Made by a program: the position numbers and the translations under genes
The notes under the pieces: model-generated
Database searches by the model: none
Told to the model about the DNA's origin: nothing
What the model saw: the letters and a program-made list of their open reading frames with translations, nothing else
NCBI RefSeq assembly: GCF_905404315.1
Contig: NC_066290.1
Coordinates: 11,717,453-11,781,452, forward strand
DNA length: 64,000 bases
Reading direction: 5' to 3'
Source: Leptidea sinapis
Taxonomy: Eukaryota; Arthropoda; Insecta; Lepidoptera; Pieridae
Shown here: positions 11,076 to 25,200 of the stretch, piece by piece
How positions within the stretch are numbered: position 1 is the first letter of the stretch
How the letters are laid out: every line of letters starts with the position of its first letter

Positions 11076-11597
11076 CATGAGTTTTGAATTTGGAAGGGTT
11101 AGGGCAGTTGGAAATTCTGGTACGAAATTTAAAGGTAAATTTCTTACTGTGTTATTACTCTATGTGCTTATACACCCCACATATGTGGGGCAGAAATAAG
11201 TTTCATTGCAATTGGTGTAGCTCCGGATACTTACTGCTGAAGCCAGTACTTCTAAGACATACTCAGAAAAATAAACACAAATATGTTATTAAATGATTTA
11301 TTAATTCACGTCTTAATTAAATTCATTAAGAGACTAAATATATCACATTTGTGTAAATAAATAACCTTATTCATCATTGTTTAGATGTAAGCCGGTACTA
11401 TATAATAGAACTTATATTAACATCCATTTTTGTGACATAAACCGATTAAATTAAAAGAATTTATTCATACACTAACAATATTTACAAAATTACATTAACG
11501 GACATTCATTAAAGAATAACATTATCATACATACTTACTTAAAGTTATTAAATACCTACTTAGAGTCTAGAAATATTATTTAAAGTAAGATTAAGCA
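11076..11597. other. No recognised feature
   Basis: AT-rich sequence without an open frame of note or a recognised repeat. Confidence 0.4.
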
Positions 11598-11950
11598 CTG
11601 TTCAAACTGAGGCTACTATCGCGCGGGACGCGGTACGGAAGTCGCTCCCGCCGATTATGTCAGCTAACTTGTATGGACGTGTTCAAATTGACGCGAGTAG
11701 TCGCTCACGTTGAAGAGAAACCAGCTGTCAAAATGTGTTACGGTGATTATCACAGTTTTAAGGTGCTCATGACGTCATCACAGTTGTCCACTGACGATAG
11801 TCAATACGGAAAGTGATGTTTGACAACTAACTGATGTACACTTCCTCAAGTGATCATCACTATTACCTGTCAACTGAGATATGCAATAGGCCTGCAGAGC
11901 GGCGAATTACGCTAAAACGCGTCCTGCGTTATTCGCCTCAGTTTGAACAG
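11598..11950. mobile_element. MITE with 16-bp terminal inverted repeats
   Basis: The left end CTGTTCAAACTGAGGC is the exact reverse complement of the right end GCCTCAGTTTGAACAG. The 353-bp interior is GC-richer than its flanks and has no open frame. A target-site duplication is not obvious (left flank TTAAGCA, right flank AGCTTCT), so the superfamily is left open. Confidence 0.75.
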
Positions 11951-12349
11951 AGCTTCTTAAAGTTTAATTAATTTACAGTGGACGAAATCTTTTATCTTAT
12001 GAATACCCAAGAGGGTATCAAAGTGCACAAGTATTTAGATTGAGCAGCAATTATGTGCATGCTGTATAATTTAGTTAGTTTTTTATTATTATTATAGTTT
12101 TAAGATTGGTACAAAATACTAGTAGAAAATTATGAAGACAAAAAAATAGATCATTTGTTTGTTTCAACGTTACGAAATGTGTTATTAAATTCAAAAGAAT
12201 TGTATGTGGTAAATGTACATCATAAATGACCTTCTGTGATGTTCATTCCTTGATTGGGAATGAAGCGACCGCCCTTAGGCTATTGAATAATAAAATAGAC
12301 GATATTACTTAAATTGTAACGAATTTTTATTTAAAAAACTCAAACTGCT

Positions 12350-12745
12350 TAGATTAGCGATTGGTCTCCGCTGCGCTTCAACTTGATACGCAATTGTCGC
12401 CAAGTGCGGCCAAATACTACACCCAAGTGGGCGTACTTGACCCAGAATCGAACAATGTGTGACGTTGATGTGCTACAAGTTCTGTTAAACTTTGCTAATA
12501 ATTGAAACTTAAATGCCGGGTTGCGTAGAAGAACTTTGTAAAAGTAATACTTCAAGATAAAAGAATGACACCGGGATCACATATCATCAGTGAGTATTTT
12601 GTATTTTATAAATTTCAATGTAAAATATCACGAAGCGTATGTAACAAATTTTGAAAGATGCCACGCACACAAGTAGGTATCTAATAGTTGCCGAAATAAA
12701 AAAGCTATTGTTCCTAGGTAGTGCGGTATCTAGTTGGAACACAGC
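12350..12745 (+). repeat. THAP-exon-bearing repeat, family 1, decayed copy
   Basis: It is homologous to 55440-56035 over promoter-like sequence (CTCCGCTGCGCT, AAGTGCGGC, GTGGGCGTACT), an ATG exon and the following intron-like text. From 12513 it encodes MPGCVEELCKSNTSR then a stop. The exon would end at a CA|GTGAGT donor at 12589/12590. The stop and K-to-E type changes show decay. Confidence 0.55.
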
Positions 12746-12991
12746 GGAGACTAATTCTTACTCTAAGCCCGACGGTTTTTTTGTTTCATAACAGCTTTGT
12801 GTCTTCTACACTCCTACAATGAAGAAAATCATTGTTAGGAAACATACATACACTGACCGACCCTAACTTGACCAGCGTGGTCGAGTTAAAACTTACAGCT
12901 CAAAGGGCAATCCACATTCATTCAAAATTGACTTACAGTTTACCTCGAGTTGCAGAAAAAACGCCATACCTATCTAATACATTTCTTTTAA
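12746..12991 (-). other. Region downstream of the pipe stop codon
   Basis: This should include the start of the pipe 3' UTR. No clear AATAAA on the minus strand was found before the neighbouring repeat; the nearest candidate is the complement at 12327-12332. Confidence 0.35.
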
Positions 12992-13212
12992 TTACACTCT
13001 ATCGTAATAAAGTCTTTGCTTCACGTTGGATGCTGAAGGCACGCTGATCTCCGGATCTCTCAGAGCCTTCAGTTGTAAGTGCAGTCTTTGCTTGCAGAAC
13101 TCGTAAAACTCTATCTCCCTGGTAAAGTTGGCTCGCACTATGTTCTTCACTTCTTCGGAAACTGGTGGTTTGAACGCGTTGCGATTGATTCGGTTAAATG
13201 TATTCAGTTCCT
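12992..13212 (-). CDS. pip: pipe terminal coding exon
   Basis: The acceptor ATTCTTACAG precedes the exon, which begins with the last two bases of a codon and so joins the phase-1 end of the preceding exon. It encodes EELNTFNRINRNAFKPPVSE, then the family's C-terminal NFTREIEFYEFCKQRLH block, and ends LYYDRV with a TAA at 12992-12994. Confidence 0.88.
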
Positions 13213-16200
13213 CTGTAAGAATGGTTCAATTTGTTAGTTATAGGTCCACAAAAATACCAGGTGAGAAACCTGAAAGCTGCGAACAGACAACAGGAGTGAT
13301 ACCTGCCAGTCTAGCGAAACTCTCTAACGGCCGTTCCCAATATTCAGTCTATCTCTTACTTGAGATAAAAATCGTAGCTATCGTTGGCTTTTCTGTCCCA
13401 ATAAACTTATCGACGGTAACTCACCTTATCCGTACACGCTGTCTGTCAATGGGACGACGTATAGCTTACCAGCGATAGAAGTTTGTATGAAAATTGCAAT
13501 TCACGCGTCCCAATATAAGGCGATGAGAATTATCGGGTATATTGGGACAGCTTCAGATTATTGACAGTAGAAGGTAGTAATTTATCTCTATCTGTAGATA
13601 GTATATTAACCCCTAAATATTGGTTGACGCGGACTTTATACTAATAGCACAGATTAGGAATGGAAATACATATTGAGTATGTATTGTCGGTCTAATCTCT
13701 TTAAATGCCTTTGCCTGCACTCTCCGAATTTTGATGGGTACCCTAACAGGACACATACCTATCACTAAACAGACATCTTTCCACAATCGGCATAATGGAC
13801 AGGTCGAAGCGCAGAGGATGTCTGGTAAACTGCCGCTTAAAGAAACATGCGAATATCCCAGAGAGTTTTTGAACTTCTAGAAGATGGTTAGATAAACTGG
13901 CCAACCCTGCACTCAAAATGGACCCTATAAGAGGATCTAATTACGGAAACAAAAGCCACCATTCATAATCGACAACAAAGTCATCTCCGATTGGCTTGAT
14001 TCTATTGGCATTGCGTTTAGATAGATACCTAAGTGTTCTCACTGTATTTTCTACCGCATATAGGGGAGTACTCAGAGGAGCTGTTCGGGCAGAGCAGCTG
14101 AATCCCATCACCGGACATTACGTAATCACGGGTTTTCCGGGAAAATTCCGGTTTCGCACAGCTACTTTGTGGAATTAATTATCGGCTGCAGTTTTCCTGA
14201 ACCGATACGTCTTATGGACCTTCAAACTTAGAGCACACTCTCAAAGGCCAGCAATGCATCTCTTGACCCTTGGTGTCTGATGTCCATGGGGGGTTGCCTC
14301 ACGACTTCCCATCACGTTAATTTATTGCCCGTTTGCCCCCTCTTATAAATAAAAAACATTCCATACAGGTACAAAAGTTTTAGCTGTCGTTTAACGGCCT
14401 TTCCCAATATTCAGTCTCTCTTAAGTAATTGAGATAAAAATCGTAGCTATCGTTGACTTTTCTGTCCCAATCATCTTATCGACGGTAACTCACCTTATCC
14501 GTACACACTGCCTGTCAATGGGACGACGTATAACTTACCAGCGATAGAAGTTTGTATGAAAATTGCAATTCACGCGTCCCAATATAAGGCGATAAGAATG
14601 ACTTATCGGGTATAATGGGACAGCTTCAGATTATTGACAGCTAATTACTGGCAGGAGAAGGTAGTAATTTATCTCTATCTGTAGATAGTATATTGGGAAT
14701 AGCCGGACAACAGGAAAAATTATATATAAATATGCAAAATTCCGTACCCCAGTACATTCTCAAGGCGCCGCGGAAGAAGCGAGGTATATATCTTTCCAAG
14801 GCCAGCAGAGTTGAGTTCATATCCTCGAGAACTCCCACCACGGCGTACTGTTGCTCAACAACGCGCTTCGCCCTCTGAAGCGCTTCGTTGCTGTTAAATG
14901 GTCTGAAAGAAAATAGCAACTATTAAAAAAATACTTGTAGCTACTGACTCTAACTAACATGTTGGTGACGCACGCATGTTGGAGCTGTAGCCGAAATAGT
15001 TATTCTACAAATAAGTTTCGCATCGCCAAACACTTTTATATTACTTACGATTTGAAAACGTATTGAGAAGAATCGACAAGAAACTCAAAGATCTATGTTT
15101 AAAATATTAATTTTATGCATAGCATAAGATGTACTTAATATAACTGTTAATAAAAAAGAAACCAGAAACACAGGAATTGATTTAAAAAAGAGAGTAATAC
15201 AATACGTGTTAAACAATCTCTGAAAAAATATAACGCCTTAAATTATTTTGCCACTAATTCCGCCTTGTTGTGTAACTGCTAGGTAACTTATACGTCTACC
15301 CGAGTAATGCAAATTAATATATATCAATCGACGGATGTATAATTTGTCTCTAGTTATACGATTTTTTGTCAATTTATTAAAAGTGCTGTAAGTTCATCTG
15401 TTAGAAATGAAATAAAATTATGAAAGTTGTTTACGCTGTCATTTAACAATTCTTTTAAATTTCGAAACACAACCTTAATATACATCGCCCATCAAAAGAT
15501 TACGTGAGTGAGTTGACTTAGCCATGTCGTAGGCATAATAAGTTTATGTTTGTTTGTGGTAGCATTATGATAATCACATTATCTCCTCTCGTCTCCTCTC
15601 CTCTCCGCTTTGGTGGATACTGGGCCTTAGACTTAAGAATTCTAAAACATTATACCGTCGCGCTAGCGCTGGCGAGACAATCATCAAAAAAAAAAACGTT
15701 AGTAAAAAACTAAAAATCAGGGTTTCATTCTCGGCAATTTCCTCCTCCAAAAGAAACCAATCTTAACGTAATTTTAGAACATGAATGAGAAGGAAATTTT
15801 AGAAACCGTTGTAAGCATTTTTTTAAGTAAGTACTCTCACTTACAAAATCAAGGACATTAAAAAACAACGAGACACAGATAATTTTTATAAGTATTTTAT
15901 GGAAGAGGAGGACAAACGAGCGTTTGGGTCACCTGGTGTTAAGTGATCACCGCCGCCCACATTTTCTTGTAACACCAGAGGAATCACAGCAGCGTCGCTG
16001 GCCTTTAAGGAAGGCTATGTGCGTTTTTTTTAGTGTCGTATCGTCCCGGAAACACTGCACAAGGAAGCTCATTCCACAGCTTGGTTGTACGTGTGAGACA
16101 GTTCTTGAAAACCGCACTGTGGCGAAACGCCACACATTCAGATGATATTCTAATTGGTGGCGTGTCGTGCGAAGATGAAATTCGGCGGCAGGGGTCAGGT

Positions 16201-19200
16201 CAAAATAACATTGATCTTATTTCAAAATAATTTTGATCTAGGGTAAAAAACAAAGTATAAAAGTCGAAAAGGTTTGTAATAGAAAAATAGCCCCTAATGT
16301 CTCCCTTAAACATTATATTTGTGGATCTAATAATGAGTCCAGTTGTTGGTAACACTTACGTGCACTGCGGCTCGTGTCCACAAAAGAACAGCGTCTGCCT
16401 GCGGTGATCACCTATGCCTTCGTGAGTTTCACCCTCCTGGTAGCGACATTCACGGTCACCGCTCAGCACACATGTTTCAAAATCCTGGAATAAGATAAAC
16501 ACAAAAGTTATCTATCAATAGATGCACTAAAATATTTACATTTTATCAGTTTCAAATAATTGGGCTAAATTGCATAGGACCGCCATTCCGGCCATGTTAA
16601 CTTAAAGCTATTTAAGTAAAACTCTTTGTAAAGGATTAAAACGTGTTTAATTATAACTGTGTTTTACATTCGATTTTGGGTAAAAGATTTTTCTTTTTTA
16701 TGAAAATAAGGGACGAGACGAGCAGGATGTTCAGCTGATGGTAAATGATACGTGCTGCCCATTACAATGCAGTGCCGCTCAGGATTCTTGAAAAACCCAA
16801 TAATTCTGAGTGGAACTACAATTGCGCTCGTCAGATTGAGACATAAGATGTTAAGTCTTATTTGCCCAGTAATTTCACTAGTTTTGGCGCCCTTCAGACC
16901 GACACACAATAATGCTTACATATTACTGTTTTACGGCAGAAATAGGCACCGTTGTGGTACCCATAATCTAGCCGGTATCCTGTGCAAAAGAGCCTCACAC
17001 TGGTAAATTACATTTTTATTATTAGGTACTTTAGCTAACCCGACGTTTCAAGACCTTTCCAGATCTCGTTTTCAGGGCGACTGCGGTTGTAATCAGTGAA
17101 GATAGTATTTGTCATAGTTTTAATTATGAAGTTTTTCACGGGGGTTAACTAAAATAATAATAAGAATATAATCTAGTGTAAAAACACAGTAACAAGTAAT
17201 TAAGAGTAATCGCGTTTTAATCATTTAAAAAGTATTTTATTTAAATGTGTAGCACTCGCGTTAATCAAAGGAAAGTACCCCCAACATCTGGGACTTAGTA
17301 TATTAATTTAATTCATACCAAAATTAATGGAATTATCTTTTCTCAAGTTGTGGCTCCAGTGACTGGTGGACTCCAGTGTAGGGTTGCACAAACATACCAA
17401 GACTTTCGAATCATGCGTCATGAGGACCACCACGCACGGATGGGTGTCGGTTGTTGAATTCATATGTACATTTATTCGATGCCTTATTAGGTCGGTTACA
17501 AGAGTCTGCTGAGGTGATCACTTACCATCAGGTGAACCGTATGCTCTTTAGTCCGCCTCTTCCATAAAAAAAGAGTCTAAATTACGAAAAATACAATTTA
17601 TAATATAACCAGCTGACCCAGCAAACGTTGTACCTATTTCCATATAAAGTAACAAAAAATATTCAATAATTATTATTTTTGGGGTATAAAAATAGATGAG
17701 AAACGATTCTCAGACCTACGAAATATATCATACATAAAATTTATTGTACAATTATGGTATTCGACTTCTATCTTGCAACCCTATTGCGGATCTGTTGAAA
17801 ACAGGGGTTCATCGTAGAAGGGTAAAAATTTGATTTTGTATGTATTTTTCAATGCTGAATCATTATAAAAAATATTTATCATAAAAATAAATTTTAGGGG
17901 TCACCCCTATCATTTAGGGGTATGAAAAATAGATGTTAGCCGCTTCTCAAAGCCGATATGCACACAAAGTTTCGGAGCAGTTAAGTTAAGCATATAAATA
18001 AAATTGGAGTGTCTGTTTGTAATATTGAAATAACCGTTTTTTACTACATGTAAATGAATATAAATACGGTACATATACCAAAATAACATTTTTTACAATT
18101 TTTGTCTGTCTGTCTGTCTGTTTGTTCCGGCTAATCTCTGAAATGGCTGGACAGATTTTGACGGGACTTTTAGTGGCAGGTAGCTTATGTAATAAGGAGT
18201 AACTTCAGGCTACGTTTATTTAGAAAAAATCTTTTATTTTAGAAAAATAAAGTAATGTTGCAATGTCCAAGAAACGGTTTAACTCTAAAAATTATTTATA
18301 TGAAAAACAACGTTTGCCGGGTCAGCTAGTAAGTATATATTGTGTAATAATACATCAATTTAAAGTTCATGGAACTATCATGAAATAGCATGTGCTAGAA
18401 GCAATTTAAAAAGTAACAGCTCCTTTGTACATCTGTAATTAAAACATCATGTTTTTGCCGAAGCAAAACTCATTTATTTTTTACTTACACTACTGTCGTG
18501 AGGCACGCGTGTAGTATAAGTATATTATATCTCATTTAACAATACCTTGTCGAAGACCAGAATATGATCGAAGCGAACTCTGAGATAATTTATATGCAAA
18601 TGTATTTATAATTCATATTTGTGCCTGAGTTTCGAAGCGTGAAATCACTATCTTTTAATCGACGAGCCGTTTGCTTGCGAGAGCTTTTTTTCGAAATTGC
18701 AAACCGTGAAATTCTATGATTTCTTTGTCGAAAACTACAATTAGAGTCTGAGTGTTATTCTCTTTATTAATGGAACTTAGCATCTGGATGTGTGGCGGTC
18801 CTCCACAGTGCAGTATTCAAGGAGCTTTCTTCCACGTTCTACTACTAAGATGAGGAATGAACTTCCTTATGCGGTGTTTCCGGGACGATACGAGATGGGT
18901 ACCTTCAAAAAAGCGCGTACACCTTCCCTAAAGGCCGGCAACGCTCCTGTGATTCCTCTGGTATGGCAAGAGAATGTAGGCGGCGGTGATCACTTAGCAC
19001 CAGGTGACCCGCAACACCCTCGCTCGTTTGTCCTCCTTTTCCATGAAACCGTTTCCAGGTTGATAAAAGACATAATATCACGTGCGATCAAGTTTTCCGA
19101 CGGGCGATATACAAAGAAATCACAAATATATATATATATATATATTTAGAGCCTAATAGAATTTTAAAATTCCATATTTCATAAATAGCCAATAGCACCA

Positions 19201-22200
19201 CTCACCACGCACACACTTACACTACTACAGGCCGATAGGCGGCAATTATGAGAATTGTCATCGTCTGTGACAGATCAGATTGCGTCTCAATAAAATATTT
19301 TAAAAATGCCGTCGTGCGTTGTGAAAAAGTGTAAAAACGATACTATTTAAGTATTTGCCATATATGATTATTTAAGGGAGAAAAAATTGTGTAACCAGTA
19401 ATGACTAATGACTGATATATTAGTAACAGCTAAAATATTATACATTGAATTTAGCAGTTACTAATTATTTCATTATATCATACGATGTTCAGACACCATC
19501 AAACTATCTATACTTACTCAAATCAGTAATTCAGAAGTATTTTAAAATAAGAATCAATAAGTTTATTATCGTTTTTTGAGTAGTTGTAGTATCTTTAAAA
19601 GATTAGAAACCTACTTAAAAAGGAATGAATAATTGTAAATCATTAATAATAATAATTTACCCATTTTGTACACTTACTTACGATTTTCTTTTTTCTTAGT
19701 TTACGTTCTACAATTATTATCAATAAGTTTCCATAATGTACGACACTTCTTTCAATCATTTAAACCGATGTGTTGATTGCGAATGCGGAAGTGTAAGTTG
19801 TGGGTTGTACTCGTAATTAATTTGTAAGTTTACGAGAGTGATTGTAATTTAAGTGTTGATGTTAAGTGGTCATTTAATGTTGCATTTAACTCAAGACATT
19901 GTGATCCCTACTACTATTATAAATGAGATATATAATTTAGTAGAGAGATAGAATAGAGCTTGAAAAAGGACATGGCTACATTTTATTGCAAAAAAAAATA
20001 ATTGAAGGGTTTGAAATAGGGGATGGCAGTTGTATGGAAATTCGTCATTATCGAAGATAAAACTTTTGTATTTAGGCACTTGATAAGAAGTAATTTATAA
20101 GCATTTGTTCGAGAATTTTTGAAACTTTGACCTACATGGGGATGAAATAGGAGATTAAAGTTCGCAGGGAAATACGCTGTATCATAGAAGAGTGCTGCCA
20201 GCAGCTGAAAGAGCAGTTTGTATGTGTATTATTTGAAAAGTATCCTAAGAAATAAAAAAAAAATGGTCAAAGTAACTATTCAACGCGGATGAAGTCGTGG
20301 GTAAAAGCTAGTATGTTATATAATACTTAGGCTGCAAAGGCCGTACTAAACGGCAATCAAAACACAAAACCTATCAAAATTTTTAGTTAAAATAATATTC
20401 CTTGCTATGTAAAAATATTGCTAGAATAATAGAAAGTGGTATATTAATATGTCCTAATAAAGAATTCCATAGCATTAGAAATAATGTATAAAATATTAAT
20501 ATTATCATTAAAATCTGTATATTAATATTCAACGAAATCATTAGTATGTTTAAACTTTAAATTATCACTCTCCGAACAAAAAGTCAAGATTTTCGCCTTT
20601 GTTCTACTGCTTTTCAATTTATCCGGGTTATAGGATTGTTTGTACCTTTCGGGTGAACGCGGATAAAATTCCCTTGATCCTAGTTCTATAATTCATACAA
20701 TAACAAAAAAGATCATTTGAATAATTACTATCTTCATCATGTTATCATCATCATCATAATGTGTTTAAAAAGTTTATAATTATCACCATTACCAATACTT
20801 TATACAATCAAATCAGAAATTAGATCAAAGAAAAAAAAGTTTATCGAAACGTAGGCCAAGCTTGTCCGCCATGTTGTATGTTTTTATTTGTTGTACTTAC
20901 TGCTTTTTAAATTGTCCGGGTTATAGTTTCTCCATTTCGGTATAAATGGTAAATCCAGTATAAATTTCATTCTTCATCCAAGATTTTTAGGATAAGAATG
21001 TTATTTAAAAACCATTTAGATTAAAGTAACAATGCGTTGAAATTCGATAATCTGATTAATAGTTTAAGTACATTAAAATTGTCGTTGTTTCTGCATTAAG
21101 TGGTTTTTATTAATTTGAATTAGATTAGAAATTATACAGCTGTATATATCCAATCAGATTTGTTTTAGGCACTGGGCAATACATAAAGTTCTCGTTTTCA
21201 TTAAAAATAACTCTATAGATGAAAACAAACACAATTTAAAAAGTATTTGCTAAAATTTTCTGGCAGGCGTAAAAAAAATAATAATAATGATTGAAAAGTT
21301 TATTTGGTTCAAAAAGTTTACAGAAATCTTATAACTAATAACAATATGGACATTAAAGAACTAAAATAATGTCTAGTCGGCATTATATTGGGAATATTAC
21401 TCCTCAACGCTGGTATTCTCTAGACCAGATATCGAATACCCCAAAGTGTACTATGAGAAGAAAGTCCTCATAGTTTTCTATTTACACATAACTTAGATTT
21501 ATTTATTATGAAAATTAAGGGCGAGACGAGCAGGACGTTCAGTTGATGGTAATTGATACGCCCTGCCCATTACAATGCAGTGCCGCTCAGGATTCTTGAA
21601 AAACTCCAAAAATTCTGAGCGGCACTACAACTGCGCTCGTCACCTTGAGACTAAAGATGTTAAGTCTCATTTGCCCAGTCATTAAGTGAAGTTTATAAGT
21701 AAGGCCGAAGCACAGTAATGCTTAAATATTACTGCTTCACACTAGAAACAGGCACCGATGTAGTACACTTAATCTAGCCGGCATCCTGTGCAAAGGAGGT
21801 AAAAAAACCAAGTTGAGGAGAAAAAATATTTTAAAGAGATCACGTGATTGCCGAACAAATTGGCGGGCTTTTCCCAACCATTTTTTTATAAGAGAGGTGA
21901 GACAACTGCCCATGGACACCCGCAACACTAGTGGTCCTGCTCGTCTCGTCCCTTGTAAGAAAACTCTAAATAAACGCAACATTTACACAATACACACGCA
22001 AATAGACTTATAGTGAACATAATATATTACACAGGTATTGTAAACTTCATAAACCATCAATCAAAATATTGTCGAACCAAACATGATTGATGATTTAAAT
22101 AGTAAATCATATATTGACTGATTGGCACACCAGCATACAGGCACAGGCAGTCCATACGAAAACAATTTGTAATATAACAAACGAAGTTGGTTTAAAGTTT

Positions 22201-25200
22201 TTGTCCCGTAGCAGCGTTTGTCGCGAGCAAAAAATTAAAATATAAGCACTGTCATTAGGATTATTGTTTGAATTCTCTTTCGAATTTCGATGCGAACATT
22301 TCCTTGGAATTCTCTACTTTACAAATATTCATGTATACATTTCAAATCTATTAGGCATTTTATAAATAACTGAGAGTACGCTTTGCAAGATTTTTTTTCA
22401 GAAACTATCAAATTTCTCACTTTAAAACCTCTCATAATGGTTTATACTAGCTGTCTTTTTGATTAGTCATTATACTACTATTATCATTGTCATAATTATA
22501 TTTATTTACAACAAAACAGTGCCTATCTATCTATATATTATTTTATAAATATATAGTGAAAATGGTCATTGTTTGAGGCTCAATCACCCCTAAATCACTG
22601 ATCGTATCGACATGAAACTACCACTATTCGATCGCGTAGATAGTACTTTGTACATTCTCCACGCTTCTACTGTACGGCTCCACGGGACAAAGTGTCTCGA
22701 CACCAAACGGCACAAAAATGTATGACTCACTGAGACCAACGTATTTGCGACGTTAGCTGTCGACAGTTGAAGCAGCAGCCCCAGCACCAAGTGACGTAAC
22801 TTGGACATGAGAAGGAGCCAGAGTGTCGACGTAAGTCGTGTCCCACCTTAACGCCCTTCCCTCTGCCCAAGGCAGTAGGATCATTAAAAGGCATAAAAGG
22901 CATTTATTTTCTCAAAATTGATTCCTATAAAATTCTTTTTGATGTCATTTCTAATATACTAGATACTACTATCGCTTCGGAAACAAATGGCGCTCTGAGA
23001 GAGAAGAAGCGGCGCAAGAAACTCTCCCAGCATTCTTTTCAATAAAAATATACAATATTGTACAGTCATTTCTATCGCTATAAGATAATCATAATCTAGT
23101 CCCAGGCCGTCCGATCACTTAGATATTCAGCTGTGGAGTAATAATATTTACGACAGAGCCATTTTTTTTTTTGTAAAACATTTAAATTTATTTATAGATA
23201 ATGCCTGAACAGTGGCTGGGACTTTATTATAAAAGTGTACATTTACCCTTAAAGCTATTATTTATCTCATGAAGCCTACTAGAATTAGTTACAAGCAATC
23301 CCTTATTTCTAGTGTTAAAATAATGAAAATCACTATTAAGAGCAAAAAGGTGACGATTTTTATGAACGTATATTAAATTTTCATAAATGTACTGACAATG
23401 AACAGTCATAATATTTATTTCTTTAAATTTTTCTTTGAGAGACTGTCAATATGTAATTGCTTACCATTGCGGTAATGGCGATCATCTTTCACTATGAGTT
23501 TTTTAATATTCCTATTGCCGTTATGAAGCACAAGTCCCTCAATGTTCGGGGTGTTGCAAGCGTACTTAGCAATATACTTAGCATAAAACATCCTAAAACT
23601 GAGTGGGGGGTTGCAATTGGCCATGATTCTGCATATACTGGGACTGTAAACATCCAAAATAAAAAATAACGTGAGACGGTTTAACAATAAAAATGCATTG
23701 CAGTCCGTTTATTTATTTATTTATTTATTTATTTAATAAGTACACACAACAGAATTACAACAAATACATAATAAAAAAAATAAACTATCAGCTAAATACA
23801 AGATAGGCTGCAACTCCACGAGGGTGTGTACTCAGCATGTTTAGCATAAGTTGATAACTATGCAAATACAACAGAAATAGCGATTTTAAAACTAACTTTA
23901 GGTAATGTAGTATTATAAAAGAAAAAGATAGAGAGAATATATATTTGGACAAATATTTATGGAAATAATTATGGAAGTTAAATTAAGATGCTTTTTTAAA
24001 AATTTAAACTAATTAAGGAATTTATATAAACTAGATTTCCATTTACAAACAGATGAACTGTGGATGTCAGGTACTTCACTGATTTCGAGTAGTAGTGCAT
24101 TGTATTGACGACAAATTCTATAGATGGGGTTTTGGAAGGACACGTTATTATTGCAGAACGGAATGATAAAAGGCTGTTCATGTCTTGAAGACCGATTGGG
24201 AACTCTTAGATGGATATTCGACAAGAGGGAAGTAGAAATTGTGCCATCCAGTATTTTGTATAAAGTCGTTAGGCCATGCAATTTGCGACGACTCTCGAGG
24301 CTCAGTAACTTGAAGTGAGATAGCCTTTCCTCATATGTAGTCAGCTCCCTTTTTAGACCAAACCTAATCGTCAATACGCGAAGAAGACGTCTTTGAATAG
24401 ACTCAATCATATCAGTATATGTATTATATTGAGGTGACCAGACAATGGAGGCGTACTCGATTTGGCTCAGGATTAGCGACTTATAGAGTAACAGTAAACT
24501 ATTTGGTGACTTGAATTCTTTAGTAGCTCTGCATATGAAGCCAGATAGCTTATTACATTTCTTGGCTATTTCTTCATAGTGATATTTAAAAGTTAGTTTC
24601 GAGTCAAAAGCAATACCTAGATCCCGTAAAACAAACTTCCGCTCAAGTGGTATATTATCAATTTTATAGTCAAATAAAATTGGGTTTTTAATATGAGTGA
24701 AAGATATAATGGAGCATTTTTTTATACTCAAACTCATACTGTTAGCACTACACCAATCGAGTAGAGTATCAAGATCCAATTGTAGATTAATACAATCACT
24801 AACAGTTTTAATTCGACTAAAAATTTTAAGGTCATCCGCATAAAGCAGGGAAACATTTCTTAGCCTAGGGATCAGATCATTAATATATATAATAAACATC
24901 AATGGGCCGAGATGGGATCCCTGAGGAACGCCGGATATTATAGAGACTCGTCGTGAGTAGAATCCCTTCAGAGCTACTAATTGACTACGATTGGATATAT
25001 AAGATTTTATCCAACGTAAGAGGCAACCATGCAGACCCATAGTTTCCAATTTACAGGCCAATATTCTATGGTTTACTCTATCAAAAGCCTTTTGGAAGTC
25101 AGTATAGATAGAGTCAACTTGACCATGATCGTTGAAAGCTCTACAAATAAAGTCTGTATACTCCATCAAGTTACTGGCGGTTGACCTTCCTTTTAAGAAA

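Noticed and set aside
13128..13478. 116-residue plus-strand open frame
   Set aside because: It overlaps the antisense of the terminal pipe exon and runs into a Tourist-like MITE; it has no independent support.
18790..19149. 119-residue plus-strand open frame
   Set aside because: It is the frame-shifted 3' end of a LINE remnant ending in a TA microsatellite, not a gene.
23415..23687. 90-residue minus-strand open frame (MLNRLTLFFILD...)
   Set aside because: It lies between a LINE tail and the CR1-type element with no family match or splice context; it could be unannotated LINE sequence, but I cannot support a call.
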